Below are positions 54,973 to 64,000 of a stretch of 64,000 nucleotides of DNA, piece after piece. Origin of the DNA: Triangularia verruculosa. Taxonomy: Eukaryota > Ascomycota > Sordariomycetes > Sordariales > Podosporaceae. Made by a program: the position numbers and the translations under genes. The notes beneath the pieces are model-generated. The model ran no database searches, was not told the DNA's origin, and worked only from the letters and a program-made list of their open reading frames with translations. Location: positions 124,001-188,000 of the forward strand of contig MU863875.1 in assembly GCA_033296885.1 (NCBI GenBank). Direction: 5' to 3'. Position 1 is the first letter of the stretch. Each line of letters starts with the position of its first letter.

Positions 54973-56564
54973 ATGGCTGCTGTAAGTGATCTTGAAGCCT
55001 CACAAATGCTACCAAACATGGGATTCAGAGAATATCAAACTGATTACGATATGATATGCAGCCCGTCGTCACCGTCTCTGAGAGCAAAGAGCTCCGCGGG
55101 CTCAACCTCATCGCCGCCCACTCGCACATTCGCGGGTTAGGCGTTGATGCCGACACCCTCGAACCCAGAGCCGCCTCCCAGGGCTTGGTAGGGCAGGAGA
55201 AGGCACGCAAAGCAGCCGCCGTGGTGCTGGAGATGATCAAACAGGGCAAGATTGCCGGTCGCGCAGTGCTGATTGCTGGGCCCCCAAGGTTCGCAACCTG
55301 AATCCTCATACAACATTCAACAAACTGACCAGATCTCGCATTCAGTACCGGCAAAACGGCCATCGCAATGGGCATGGCCCAATCCCTCGGCTCCGACGTC
55401 CCCTTCACCACCCTTGCCGCCTCCGAGATCTTCTCCCTCGAAATGTCCAAGACTGAAGCCCTCACCCAAGCCTTCCGCAAGTCTATCGGTGTCCGCATCA
55501 AGGAAGAATCCGAGATCATGGAGGGCGAAGTAGTAGAGATCCAGATCGACCGCTCCGTGACCGGCGGCGCAAAGCAAGGGAAGCTCACCATCAAGACCAC
55601 CGACATGGAAGCCATCTACGATATGGGCAGCAAGATGATTGACGCCATGACCAAAGAACGTGTCATGGCTGGAGACATCATCTCGATTGACAAATCCTCC
55701 GGCAAGATCACCAAGCTCGGCCGTTCCTACGCCCGCTCCCGCGATTACGACGCTATGGGTGTCGATACCAAATTCCTCCAGTGCCCTGACGGCGAGCTGC
55801 AAAAGCGCAAGGAGGTAGTTCATACTGTCTCGCTTCATGAAATCGACGTCATCAACTCCCGCACCCAGGGCTTCTTGGCCCTTTTTTCTGGTGATACTGG
55901 AGAGATCAGGAGCGAGATTCGGGACCAAATCAACACTAAGGTGGCGGAGTGGAAGGAGGAAGGCAAGGCCGAGATCGTACCCGGTGTGCTGTTCATCGAC
56001 GAGGTTCACATGCTGGATATCGAATGCTTTTCGTACATCAACCGCGCCCTCGAGTCCGACCTCGCTCCAATCGTCATCATGGCGAGCAACAGGGGACACT
56101 CCAAGATCAGGGGAACCGATTATAAATCACCTCACGGTCTCCCACTTGACTTCCTCGACAGAGTGGCCATCATCAACACCCACGCTTACAACCCCGACGA
56201 AATCAAGCAGATCCTCACCATCCGCGCCCAAGAGGAGGAGGTAGACATCACACCCGACGCTCTCGCCCTCCTCACCAAAATCGGCCAAGAAGCCGGTCTC
56301 CGGTACGCAAGCAACCTCATCACCACCTCGGAACTCATCCGGGCGAAGAGACGGGGAGCCAGCAAGCAAATTGGTGTTGAAGACGTTCAGAGAAGCTTCA
56401 AGTTGTTTTACGACCCAAGCAGAAGCGTCAAGTTTGTCCAAGACTCGGAGAAGCGGTTGATCGGCGAGGACGGGGCGGTGGATTTCAGGGTGCAGAATGG
56501 CGTTGCTGCTGCCCCTGCGGCGCCTGTGCCAGCGGCGGGTGGGGAGAAGATGGATACCTCTTAG
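54973..56564 (+). CDS. RVB2: RuvB-like AAA+ ATPase Rvb2 (reptin)
   Basis: Rvb2 forms a mixed hexamer with Rvb1 in the INO80, SWR1 and R2TP complexes, working in chromatin remodelling and snoRNP/kinase assembly. Exons: 54973-54981 (only M-A-A), 55062-55288 and 55346-56564, 484 residues. Walker A A-G-P-P-S-T-G-K-T is split by the second intron. Walker B is L-F-I-D-E-V-H-M-L-D. The OB-fold insertion domain lies between about residues 125 and 240. Sensor 1 is M-A-S-N-R-G, and K-S-P-H-G-L-P-L-D-F-L-D-R is the arginine-finger region. K-I-R-G-T-D-Y-K-S-P-H-G marks it as Rvb2 rather than Rvb1. All junctions keep frame. Confidence 0.97.
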
Positions 56565-57261
56565 ATGGCAGACGAAGATTTTGTGTATGCTTTGGGAAAT
56601 TTGCGTAGGCGTTACGGGTAATAGGGGGGTATTTAAAAAGAGACGTTCTGTTTTAATCGGTGGTATGAGAGACAGGGGCCAAGGATGTAACTGTAATGAA
56701 ATAGATGTGCTTTGAGACAAAAAAGAAAAGACAATGTGCCATCGCTGGATGCACTCGTTGATTTGATGCTGGGCGGGTGGTGATCTCCATGTGCTTGCAA
56801 GCTGGACGGACACCTCGTAGAGAGAGAGTATATGTCTTTGAAGGTGAAGATGGAAAGGCGTTCAAATGACATGACCTGGGAGTGGACGATTAAAGAGTGC
56901 TAACCGATCTTTTAAAGACACAGATATGCCCTCGTAGAAACATTGAATAGGCCCATCTAAAAGGGATAAAATGGCTTTTCCAAGATAGTGTTATGAACAT
57001 TCAGGTAGAATCGATTCGAGAGGGCACATCAACTCAGCAACTTCACTTTACAACACCTACCATTTTCAAAGCTGTCGCTCCTGTCCTTGAAGATCCACGA
57101 CATGGCCATCAACTTGTCCAAAAGGCAAACTTGAGTTTGGCAACGCTGAACAAATCCTTCTGTCCAAATATTACAAAATAACTTACATCCTGGGTATCGC
57201 TCATGAACAAAAAGTAAAACTCCTGGTTCCCCCCCCCGCCTTTTCAGCCATATCTCAAATA
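56565..57261. other. Intergenic between convergent RVB2 and LIN1
   Basis: 3' flanks only; AT-rich on the right. No further feature seen. Confidence 0.5.
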
Positions 57262-58677
57262 CTAAACAAAATCCGCCACCCTCGTCCACTCATCACCCCC
57301 CTTGACCCTAAACTCGACCCCCTCCCCAAAATACCCCGCCCCCTTCCACGCCTCCATCGTTGCCCCGTCAAAAGGCCCTTGAACATTCCCCTCCCCGCCA
57401 TCTCTCCCGTCCGTCCACCTAAACTCCCACATTTTCGGTCCCGTCTCCTCTTCAGCCTGTGCTGGCGGCTCAGGCTCAACCCACCTCTCCCCAGTTTCAT
57501 TGTAATACATCCTGCACAACCTCTCACGTTCATAGTCGTATATATCGGGGTACTCCCTCCCCATAAGCTTATCCGCCGCATCAGCAATCTCTCCAATCGT
57601 CCCCTTGATCTTCTCCTGTTCTGGGTCCTTCTCCTTCTTTTCTTCGTCAACATCCATCTCATCCCCTGCGTTGTTCTTTTTCTTCTTGTTTTGCTTCCAT
57701 TTGGGGATTTTCTTCTCCTTCTTCTGTCCTTTCCGTAGTCGCGCTAGCGCATCAAGGGCGTTTTCTCCCTTCTCTAGTCGGAGGATAAGTTTCGTCATGA
57801 GATCGCCGGTTGATATTGAGTCTGATTCTTTCTGTTTTTGGCGTAATTCGGCCTCGCGCTTCTCGTGGGCGGCAGCGGCGGCTTTCATTTCCTTTTTGGA
57901 GACACCTTCCAGCCAACGATCATGGACCGCGTCGGCGTCGACGGCCTTGCGGATGAAGTTGCCTGCTTCGTCAAAGGCGCCGTCTTCCTGTTCAGCGCGC
58001 ATGTTGAAGGCGTCGATTTTAGGTGCGTGTTTCTTTAGGCCTCCGAGACCGACTTCCTCGTCTAGACCTTCTTCTGCTATGGCAGCGGCGATTTGCTCTT
58101 CTGTTTCCTCTTCCTCGTCGTCGGAGCCGGTGTTGGCTTGTTGGTCGAGATGGACGCGGCCGCCGGATTTGGACTCGCCTTCTTGGCCTTCGATTTGAGA
58201 GGTATCCAGAAAGTTGACGGTTTTGTCTTTTCTTGACGACTTGGACTTGGATTTGGTGTCATTGTCTGAATCCCCTAGATCACCAAACATGTCTATCTCA
58301 TCGTCGGAGTCTTGCTTTTTCGGACCAGACTTTGAGTTGTAATTGTCGAGAGCGTCCTCAAGATTGACCTTGGAGGTGTTGTCACCTCTGGCTTCGGCGC
58401 GGGCTTCAAAGTGCTCGTTTTCAGAGTCAGAGTCGTAGCCATCAATGTTGACAGCTCCGCGCTTGGTAGCGCGGGTGGAGGCGCCGATCACATCAGCAGC
58501 AAGGACTTCGTCGTCTTGATCATCTTCGGCGTCGGAGTCGGCTGTTGGCGCGAGGGCGGAGGGGTTACGGACGTCGAAACGGACTTTTTTGTTGGATTGA
58601 GAGCCCTCGCCGTGATGAGTGCGAGCGAAGGCTTCGGAAGCGCGTTTTGGGCGCGCGGCGGAGAATCGGGAGGACAT
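57262..58677 (-). CDS. LIN1: Lin1/CD2BP2-like U5 snRNP GYF protein
   Basis: The homologue (Lin1 in yeast, CD2BP2/U5-52K in animals) binds the U5 snRNP protein Prp6 and helps snRNP assembly. Single exon, 471 residues. The N-terminus has K-K-V-R-F-D and long acidic Ser/Asp segments (D-S-D-D-E-I-D-M-F-G-D). The middle contains the conserved I-D-A-F-N-M-R-A-E and D-G-N/A-F ... D-R-W-L-E-G-V-S motifs and a Lys-rich stretch. The C-terminal GYF-like domain (about 405-470) has M-W-E-F-R-W, Q-G-P-F-D-G-A-T-M-E-A-W and G-Y-F. It is divergent from UFD1. Confidence 0.93.
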   Translation of the reverse strand: MSSRFSAARPKRASEAFARTHHGEGSQSNKKVRFDVRNPSALAPTADSDAEDDQDDEVLAADVIGASTRATKRGAVNIDGYDSDSENEHFEARAEARGDNTSKVNLEDALDNYNSKSGPKKQDSDDEIDMFGDLGDSDNDTKSKSKSSRKDKTVNFLDTSQIEGQEGESKSGGRVHLDQQANTGSDDEEEETEEQIAAAIAEEGLDEEVGLGGLKKHAPKIDAFNMRAEQEDGAFDEAGNFIRKAVDADAVHDRWLEGVSKKEMKAAAAAHEKREAELRQKQKESDSISTGDLMTKLILRLEKGENALDALARLRKGQKKEKKIPKWKQNKKKKNNAGDEMDVDEEKKEKDPEQEKIKGTIGEIADAADKLMGREYPDIYDYERERLCRMYYNETGERWVEPEPPAQAEEETGPKMWEFRWTDGRDGGEGNVQGPFDGATMEAWKGAGYFGEGVEFRVKGGDEWTRVADFV

Positions 58678-59239
58678 TTCTGGGGTTATTTAGGGGATGT
58701 TGGTGACGAAGATGGGAATTGGATGCGAGGCTGGATATGTTGCTGTTGGAGATAAGGAAAACAAGTCGCGATAAGGGTTGGGGTTAGAAGTGAGATGACG
58801 TCAGGAGGCTCGGCCAGCGTGGTGTATCTCAGGTCTACACAGTAAGGTACAGCTACCAGATCAGCCAATGTGTTTCAGTGAGATATAAGTGAATCTGTAT
58901 AGATAGACACGATGAATAAATCACTTTTCTCGGGTGAATCTCAAAGCTACCATATGTGAAGCTCCTTGAGTGGTCGCGCCACAGCAGCCACAACACCCCG
59001 CGGAACCCCACAGTGCGCATTGAGCTTGGGCCGTGACTGTGAGGTGTTGCGTAGTATGTCATCCACTGGCTGCCTTCGGAACCTTCACGACCAGCTGCTA
59101 TTTTCTAAGAGCAAGGCTTTGTTCTTAAAATTCTATTTCGCTATTCCAGGTCGAAGTTCAGACTTTAACTCCAACTTTCCACGCGACGCCTCCAAAAGCT
59201 ACACCGTTTCACCAACAGTTAAAATATCCATCAGAGAGA
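58678..59239. promoter_or_regulatory. Shared divergent promoter of LIN1 and UFD1
   Basis: The two start codons are 562 bp apart with no gene between them. No specific regulatory site recognised. Confidence 0.5.
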
Positions 59240-60527
59240 ATGGTAAGCTCATCCTTGCATTCTCGACAGCTCACAGATACCACGAACACCCCGCCAAGAT
59301 ATCCTGTGAACCAAGTTATTGATGTCCTATCTGGAACAGTTTTCCTACGGAGGCGGGGGCAGAGCACCCCGGGTGCAACGCTTCGATGAATATTATCGCT
59401 GCTACCCCATGATCATGGCCCCCGGCGCCGAGCGACCCGAGCTCAACTACGGCTCCAAGATCTTTCTCCCGCCTTCAGCTCTCGACAAGGTGTCTAGACT
59501 ACATGTCCAGTGGCCGATCATGCTGGAGATGATCAATGGCGAGAAGGGAAGGCACACACATGCTGGTGTTCTGGAATTCGTCGCCGAGGAGGGAAGAGCC
59601 TATATTCCGCAATGGGTATGTCTCGAACAGGCTGTGAGCGAGCGAGCGAGAAGTGCTGACCAGTGGTAGATGATGCAAACTCTCCAACTTGACGTCGGTG
59701 ACATGATCCAGATCAAGACTACATCTCTCGAGCTTGCTAGACAAGTTAAGCTACAGCCCCAGTCAGTCAACTTTCTCGACATCAGCGATCCCCGTGCCGT
59801 TCTCGAAAAGGCGTTTCGCAACTTTGCCACGCTTACGAAAGGAGACGTTTTCAACTTTGAGTACAACGATGAGGTCTACGAGGTGGCCGTGCTGGAGGTC
59901 AAACCTGAGACGGACAAGATGGGTGTCTGCATGATAGAGACCGATGTCAGCGTCGATTTTGCTCCGCCAGTCGGATATGTAGAGCCTGAGAGACAACCAC
60001 GTGCGAGCGGTACCAGCACCCCTCTCAGTGCTAGAGGCCCAGGTGGAGTTGCTCCTGGAGGTCTCCTACACAGTCAGGGCACCATGGCTCAAGCCATCAA
60101 CTACAGTGCCATCGCACCCGGCGCAGCCAACACTTTGGCTGGCAACTTTGCTGGCGAGGGCAACCGGTTGAGCAAGAAAGGTGGTAAGGCATCGACACCA
60201 AATCCGGCAACTCCAGTAGCTGGTTCATCGGTCAACATTGGCAATGTCGTGCTTCCCGAAGCTGCGCTGCCCAGGAGAAGGAATAACGGCCCGGCACCGC
60301 TGCGTCTGCCGCCAGGCAAACTGTTTTTCGGGTACGAGATCAAGCCTGTCAAGACAGCCGCGGATAAAGAGAGAGAGGCGGCAAATGCCAAGCAACCTCA
60401 CTTTGCTGGGCGGGGACAAACACTGCGGGGAGTTGTCAAAAACCCAGGAGATGAAGAGACGCCAGCAGTCGTCGAGAAGCCCGAGGAAAGCAAGGGCCGG
60501 AGGCTGGACGGCAAGGAATTCCGTTGA
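59240..60527 (+). CDS. UFD1: Ufd1, Cdc48 cofactor
   Basis: Ufd1 with Npl4 recruits ubiquitylated proteins to Cdc48/p97 for extraction and proteasomal degradation, including ERAD. I favour three exons: the ATG alone (59240-59242), 59340-59615 and 59670-60527, giving 378 residues that begin M-F-S, as in yeast and human Ufd1. The alternative ATG at 59322 gives M-S-Y-L-E-Q. The double-psi beta-barrel domain is plain: Y-Y-R-C-Y-P-M-I-M, K-I-F-L-P-P-S-A-L, H-A-G-V-L-E-F-V-A-E-E-G-R-A-Y-I-P-Q-W, Q-P-Q-S-V-N-F-L-D-I-S-D-P-R-A-V-L-E, D-F-A-P-P-V-G-Y. The C-terminal half is disordered with short Cdc48/Npl4-binding-like patches (G-Y-E-I-K-P). Confidence 0.95.
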
Positions 60528-61083
60528 ATGGCCGGTGCCGGAAGTAGCCATGACAACCATTGCATTATTGGTGTTTGGGGTTTGGGTCTGGGATCAGGAG
60601 TAGGCGGTAAACTGCTCTGGCACATTGAGAAGGCCCTCTGTTGCAGATACTTGGCGGTTGGCGCTGGCTTTGATTATCAGGGTTTTATGGGTTCACCTTA
60701 GCGGCTCTTTCTTAGCGCATGACCAAGCAATAATGTTATAATGCCAATTGCTCTAATTCTCCAGTGTGAAGTTGTTAACCACAGATGCATCGCTTTTTCT
60801 AGGAGCGGCATCTGCTAACCCTAACCCTAGAGACTTCTCCCAAGTGAATTGGTGGCAGGCCCGAGCTTCCGTGCACCAGGAGTTGTGCCCCACTGTCGGC
60901 CAAGGTTTTTGGAGGGAGCAAGTCAACCATTCACAGCGCACAGTTTGGCCCGTTTCCGGATCTCTTTCTTTCAACCATCGACTGCGACTTGGATTTTCTT
61001 GCCTCTCTCGCATCAAATTTGCACTCGATAAAAGTTGTTGCGCCCAGAACTCAGCGTTAGATGGTCGCTCACTCACATTCACC
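60528..61083. promoter_or_regulatory. UFD1 3' flank and F-box gene promoter
   Basis: No gene in this gap. It contains the telomere-repeat-like motif listed separately. An in-frame extension of the F-box gene to 60766 is open but reads unlike the rest of the protein. Confidence 0.45.
60815..60830 (+). promoter_or_regulatory. Telobox-like motif
   Basis: CTAACCCTAACCCTAG is more than two units of the fungal telomere repeat (TTAGGG on the other strand), 254 bp before the F-box start codon. Such interstitial motifs bind telobox Myb proteins in other organisms. Confidence 0.5.
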
Positions 61084-63417
61084 ATGAGGACTCGCAACGG
61101 CGGGGTGGTGGTGTCTAGCACACCTGGATCCGCTTCTCACACATCGCCGGTATTGCGACGGAGCTTGCGGCCTCGTACGCCGCGCCAAGATGCCGGTGTC
61201 CAGGGTGCGCCGTCAGGAGAGGCCGGTGATCTCCACGCCTCCAGCCGGGTCACCAGGAGTTCAGCCTCTCTCTCACGACCAAGCTCAGCCAACGGCACCG
61301 TATCACCAACACTAAGCACACCACTCCCCTTCAGTACACCTAATGGGTCGCACAATAAAAGAGCCGTGTCACCGGCTTCGTCAACAGGCACCCGCCGCTC
61401 AAAACGGACCCGCCACAACACCGGCTTCTACAACGATGAGAGTGAAGGTGACACAGACACCGACTACGCCAGCCTTACAGCCCGGAGGGTCACCGAGGAA
61501 CTCACTGGCAGCCCCCGCCAGATCAGAGCCAACCCGCGATCTGTTAAGCGGAGAAAGCAGACGCCCACCAGACAGACTCTGCGTGCTGGCCAATTGGTGA
61601 TCAAGCCCAAAGAAGCAGCTACACCTAACACAGCGACTGAATCTACACCTAAGAACGAGTTCATTCCCAACTGGACCAGCCTACCCTGGTTTTTTTGGCA
61701 ACGAGTTTTGGAGCATGCCTCCTCATCACTGGGAGACTCTCACCGTGCCAAATGGCTTTTGTCCGCGAGCACAACCTGCAAGGCTTTTGCACCGCTCGCC
61801 ATGACAGTCTTGTATCATCGCCCACCACTTGCTACCAGGGGCATGGCGCACAGCCTCGTGTCGCTCCTCCAAAGAGACCCTGCGAACACTTTATTCAACT
61901 ATCGGGTCAAGATTGAGAGACTTTGCATCGATGTTAATGAAATCGCATCCAAGCTTCATAAGGGCGAGCACCTTGACTTTGTAGGGTTGATCCGTCACCT
62001 CCCTCGACTCAAGTCAATTGAGCTGTATCACTGGAAGGATGATCCGGTGATGCGCGACATGGGAAGCAATCTCCGCTGGCGGTACCCTGAACAGCTTTTT
62101 GAGGTTTTGGAGATGTCAGGGACAAGGCTGACCGAGTGGCGCTGGAACCGTCGGTTCTCGGAACATGCCTACGACTGGGCTGTGATCAAATCGCTTCATC
62201 AAAATCAGCTTTCTGGCTTGAAGAAGCTTACTTTTCTCAACTACCAACTGCCCTCTCTCGAAGCAACATCAAGGGATGACGAGGCTGAGGTGCTTGAGCG
62301 GGACAACCAGTTCATCAAGGGCACCGCCGACGCCATCTCTGCTCTACCAGACCTAGAGCACATTGTGTTTGAGTACTCTAATGCAGTCGACGACCGGCTT
62401 CTATCAATGTTGCCCAAGAACCTCAAAGCTCTCGACATGATCAACTGCTGCGAAGTTACCGACGATGACTTTGTTATTTTCCTCTTAACGCATGGTCACC
62501 ACCTTGAGAGCTTGACTCTCCGCCACAACCGCGCCCTGTCTCTTTCTTGGCTCACCATCCTCGGGTCAGCCTGTCCCAACCTCAAGCATTTGCACATGGA
62601 CTACAAAATCATCGCCCAAATAGAGCTTGGATATCGAAACATCAACCCCACTTGCGATGTCCTTGAACGCTTCGAAAATCCCCCAATCTGGCCTACCACA
62701 CTCACTAGTCTCGAGCTCAAAGACTTCAAGCATTGGACAGCCGAAGTGGCCGATGTCTTCTTCCAATCCCTCGTCGAGAGCGCTCCCACCTTGCTCAAGC
62801 TGAGGGAGATCGATCTCAAGGTCATGCTCGACGTGCCTTACCAGCAGCGCTCGGATTTCAGGGACAAGTGGAGTAACACCCTCAAGAAGGTTTTCCTGAG
62901 AGATGATTTCAACGACGTCACTGGCATCACTTCTCTTCGCCCATTGCCTCCTCCTCCTCCTGTTGACACACCGCCAGTCCCAACATCGGCCAAGAAATCT
63001 CGCAAGACGCGGGAGAAGGATAGTCCGTCGAGAAGAAGCAGCAGGATCGCGGAGCAGTATTCCAATCCTTCGAGTCGGGCTAGTAGTGTTGGTCGGGATT
63101 TGAGAGGGAGCGGTGCTGGTTTTTCGTATGCGGAGCCGGATACGGATGATGATGACCTTATGCCGGATGACAACGAGGAGGAAGAGAAGAAGGTGGAGGA
63201 GATGGAGGTGGAGGAAAAGGAAGAGGAAAAGCCAGTGGAGTTATTCAGGCATGGCATGTGCGACAAGGTGGAAGTTGTGCTGGACAATGGGAAGCCGGTG
63301 GTGGTGCCGTATAGCATGAATGATTTTGTGGATGAGGCCGGGAGTGAAGGTGACGACGATAGTGATGAGGATTGGGACGGGGATGATGGCGGGGAGGATG
63401 AGGGGTATGCTTGGTGA
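61084..63417 (+). CDS. F-box/LRR protein
   Basis: It is a predicted SCF ubiquitin-ligase substrate receptor of 777 residues, single exon. Residues 1-180 are disordered, Ser/Thr/Arg-rich with K-R-R-K NLS-like sequence. An F-box-like segment at about 200-260 has L-P-W-F-F-W-Q-R-V-L-E-H and C-K-A-F-A-P-L-A. Leucine-rich repeats follow to about 590 (L-E-H-I-V-F-E-Y, L-K-A-L-D-M-I-N-C-C-E-V-T-D-D-D-F, L-E-S-L-T-L-R-H-N). The C-terminus has a Pro run, basic patch and strongly acidic tail. I chose the ATG of M-R-T-R-N-G-G because upstream codons look non-coding. The substrate is unknown; the layout resembles nuclear fungal F-box proteins. Confidence 0.8.
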   Translation: MRTRNGGVVVSSTPGSASHTSPVLRRSLRPRTPRQDAGVQGAPSGEAGDLHASSRVTRSSASLSRPSSANGTVSPTLSTPLPFSTPNGSHNKRAVSPASSTGTRRSKRTRHNTGFYNDESEGDTDTDYASLTARRVTEELTGSPRQIRANPRSVKRRKQTPTRQTLRAGQLVIKPKEAATPNTATESTPKNEFIPNWTSLPWFFWQRVLEHASSSLGDSHRAKWLLSASTTCKAFAPLAMTVLYHRPPLATRGMAHSLVSLLQRDPANTLFNYRVKIERLCIDVNEIASKLHKGEHLDFVGLIRHLPRLKSIELYHWKDDPVMRDMGSNLRWRYPEQLFEVLEMSGTRLTEWRWNRRFSEHAYDWAVIKSLHQNQLSGLKKLTFLNYQLPSLEATSRDDEAEVLERDNQFIKGTADAISALPDLEHIVFEYSNAVDDRLLSMLPKNLKALDMINCCEVTDDDFVIFLLTHGHHLESLTLRHNRALSLSWLTILGSACPNLKHLHMDYKIIAQIELGYRNINPTCDVLERFENPPIWPTTLTSLELKDFKHWTAEVADVFFQSLVESAPTLLKLREIDLKVMLDVPYQQRSDFRDKWSNTLKKVFLRDDFNDVTGITSLRPLPPPPPVDTPPVPTSAKKSRKTREKDSPSRRSSRIAEQYSNPSSRASSVGRDLRGSGAGFSYAEPDTDDDDLMPDDNEEEEKKVEEMEVEEKEEEKPVELFRHGMCDKVEVVLDNGKPVVVPYSMNDFVDEAGSEGDDDSDEDWDGDDGGEDEGYAW

Positions 63418-64000
63418 TTTTGGACCTGTTGATTGCGTTGGCTGGCACAAAAACTGGCGACAAGGGATTGGGCGTTTTTCACTGCTATGGTGCAGATGGG
63501 CTGGCTCACTATTGGCGAAGATAATTGGTTTCCTTGGTGACCTCCTAGGCCTTTGAGCCACAGGCATATGGGATGGCGCATAATGAGGGGCTGATTCAGG
63601 TACCCGGGACCTTTGGTATGCACGCTGACTGGCATCTGTCCTTGGGGGGGCCTTAAGCTATAGTTTAGTCTTTTCTGTTTTTCTTTTTTTGTCTTCTTTT
63701 CCTTGCTGTGTTCCTCTTTCTTCTGTTTCATGGTGGTGTTTGCTTGTGTTTCTTCGCATGTTTAAACCGGCGTTGGTGGACGTGACGACTCGGAACTTGA
63801 CGAGTCGGTCGGTATGGTGCTGGACAAATGGATGGCGCCGAGTGGTGTTGACTTGATTGCTTTGGCTGTTGCTTATATGCATACTTATACACGTTTTGTC
63901 AAGGAGAGGCGTACAATGGTTGGGAGGGGTTGCCCTGTTATGGGAGATGACGCTACAGAGACAATTACAGAGGGACTTGGGAAGGGGAGACAGTACATAC
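63418..64000. other. Right edge, 3' flank of the F-box gene
   Basis: No gene seen. The minus-strand frame covering 62838-63731 is mainly a shadow of the F-box gene. Confidence 0.5.

Noticed and set aside
62838..63731. 297-residue minus-strand frame at the right end
   Set aside because: Antisense of the F-box gene's Ser/Pro/acidic tail; the Ser runs mirror acidic codons.
1..64000. CRISPR arrays, rRNA, bacterial operons
   Set aside because: The tandem repeats found are contiguous or degenerate without equal unique spacers, and the genes are eukaryotic with introns.

Overview
This window is nuclear DNA of a filamentous ascomycete, most likely a sordariomycete. Introns are short (about 50-75 nt), with GT..AG ends and CTAAC/CTGAC-type branch points. 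Genes are single transcription units, not operons. The recognisable proteins are typical fungal housekeeping genes. I found no rRNA, tRNA, CRISPR array or intact transposon.

Layout. 0-4.5 kb: gene-poor, with decayed coding-like fragments and repeated CCTACCTACCTG modules. 4.6-10.3 kb: mitochondrial Hsp60 (+), cofilin (+), Get5-like (-). 11.5-17.6 kb: Byr4/Bfa1-like cytokinesis inhibitor (-) divergent from an XRCC4-like NHEJ factor (+). 17.6-20.9 kb: minisatellites, then the 3' part of an unrecognised gene. 21.0-24.8 kb: SelO/Fmp40 (-) divergent from an aldo-keto reductase (+). 24.8-30.4 kb: repeats and broken or unresolved coding stretches. 30.4-34.8 kb: a cluster of SANT/Myb-like exons (-). 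36.8-38.1 and 42.5-43.6 kb: two more Myb-like proteins (+). 38.1-42.5 kb: repeat relics and a broken small gene. 43.6-45.5 kb: tandem repeats. 45.5-53.6 kb: two RD/RE-rich proteins (-), one with a long coiled coil. 55.0-63.4 kb: Rvb2 (+), Lin1/CD2BP2 (-), Ufd1 (+) and an F-box/LRR protein (+).

The standout is 30432..33063 on the minus strand. Six start exons of 149-173 nt lie 358-416 bp apart. Each has its own ATG, a pyrimidine-rich leader, a divergent SANT/Myb-like half-domain and a GT donor in phase 2. Only the last is followed by the second exon (Q-H-L-Q-K-L-R-R, then a basic tail) that completes the third helix. A complete paralogue just upstream (34816..33633) shows the normal exon 1 + exon 2 + micro exon 3 structure. 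The simplest reading is a set of alternative first exons that share one 3' part, giving up to six proteins with different DNA-binding N-termini. This organisation would be unusual for a fungus. It is inferred from sequence only; transcript data would decide it.

The housekeeping genes act separately: protein folding and tail-anchored protein targeting (Hsp60, Get5), actin turnover (cofilin), mitotic exit control (Byr4), DNA repair (XRCC4-like), redox and AMPylation (reductase, SelO), chromatin remodelling (Rvb2), splicing (Lin1) and ubiquitin/proteasome function (Ufd1, F-box protein).
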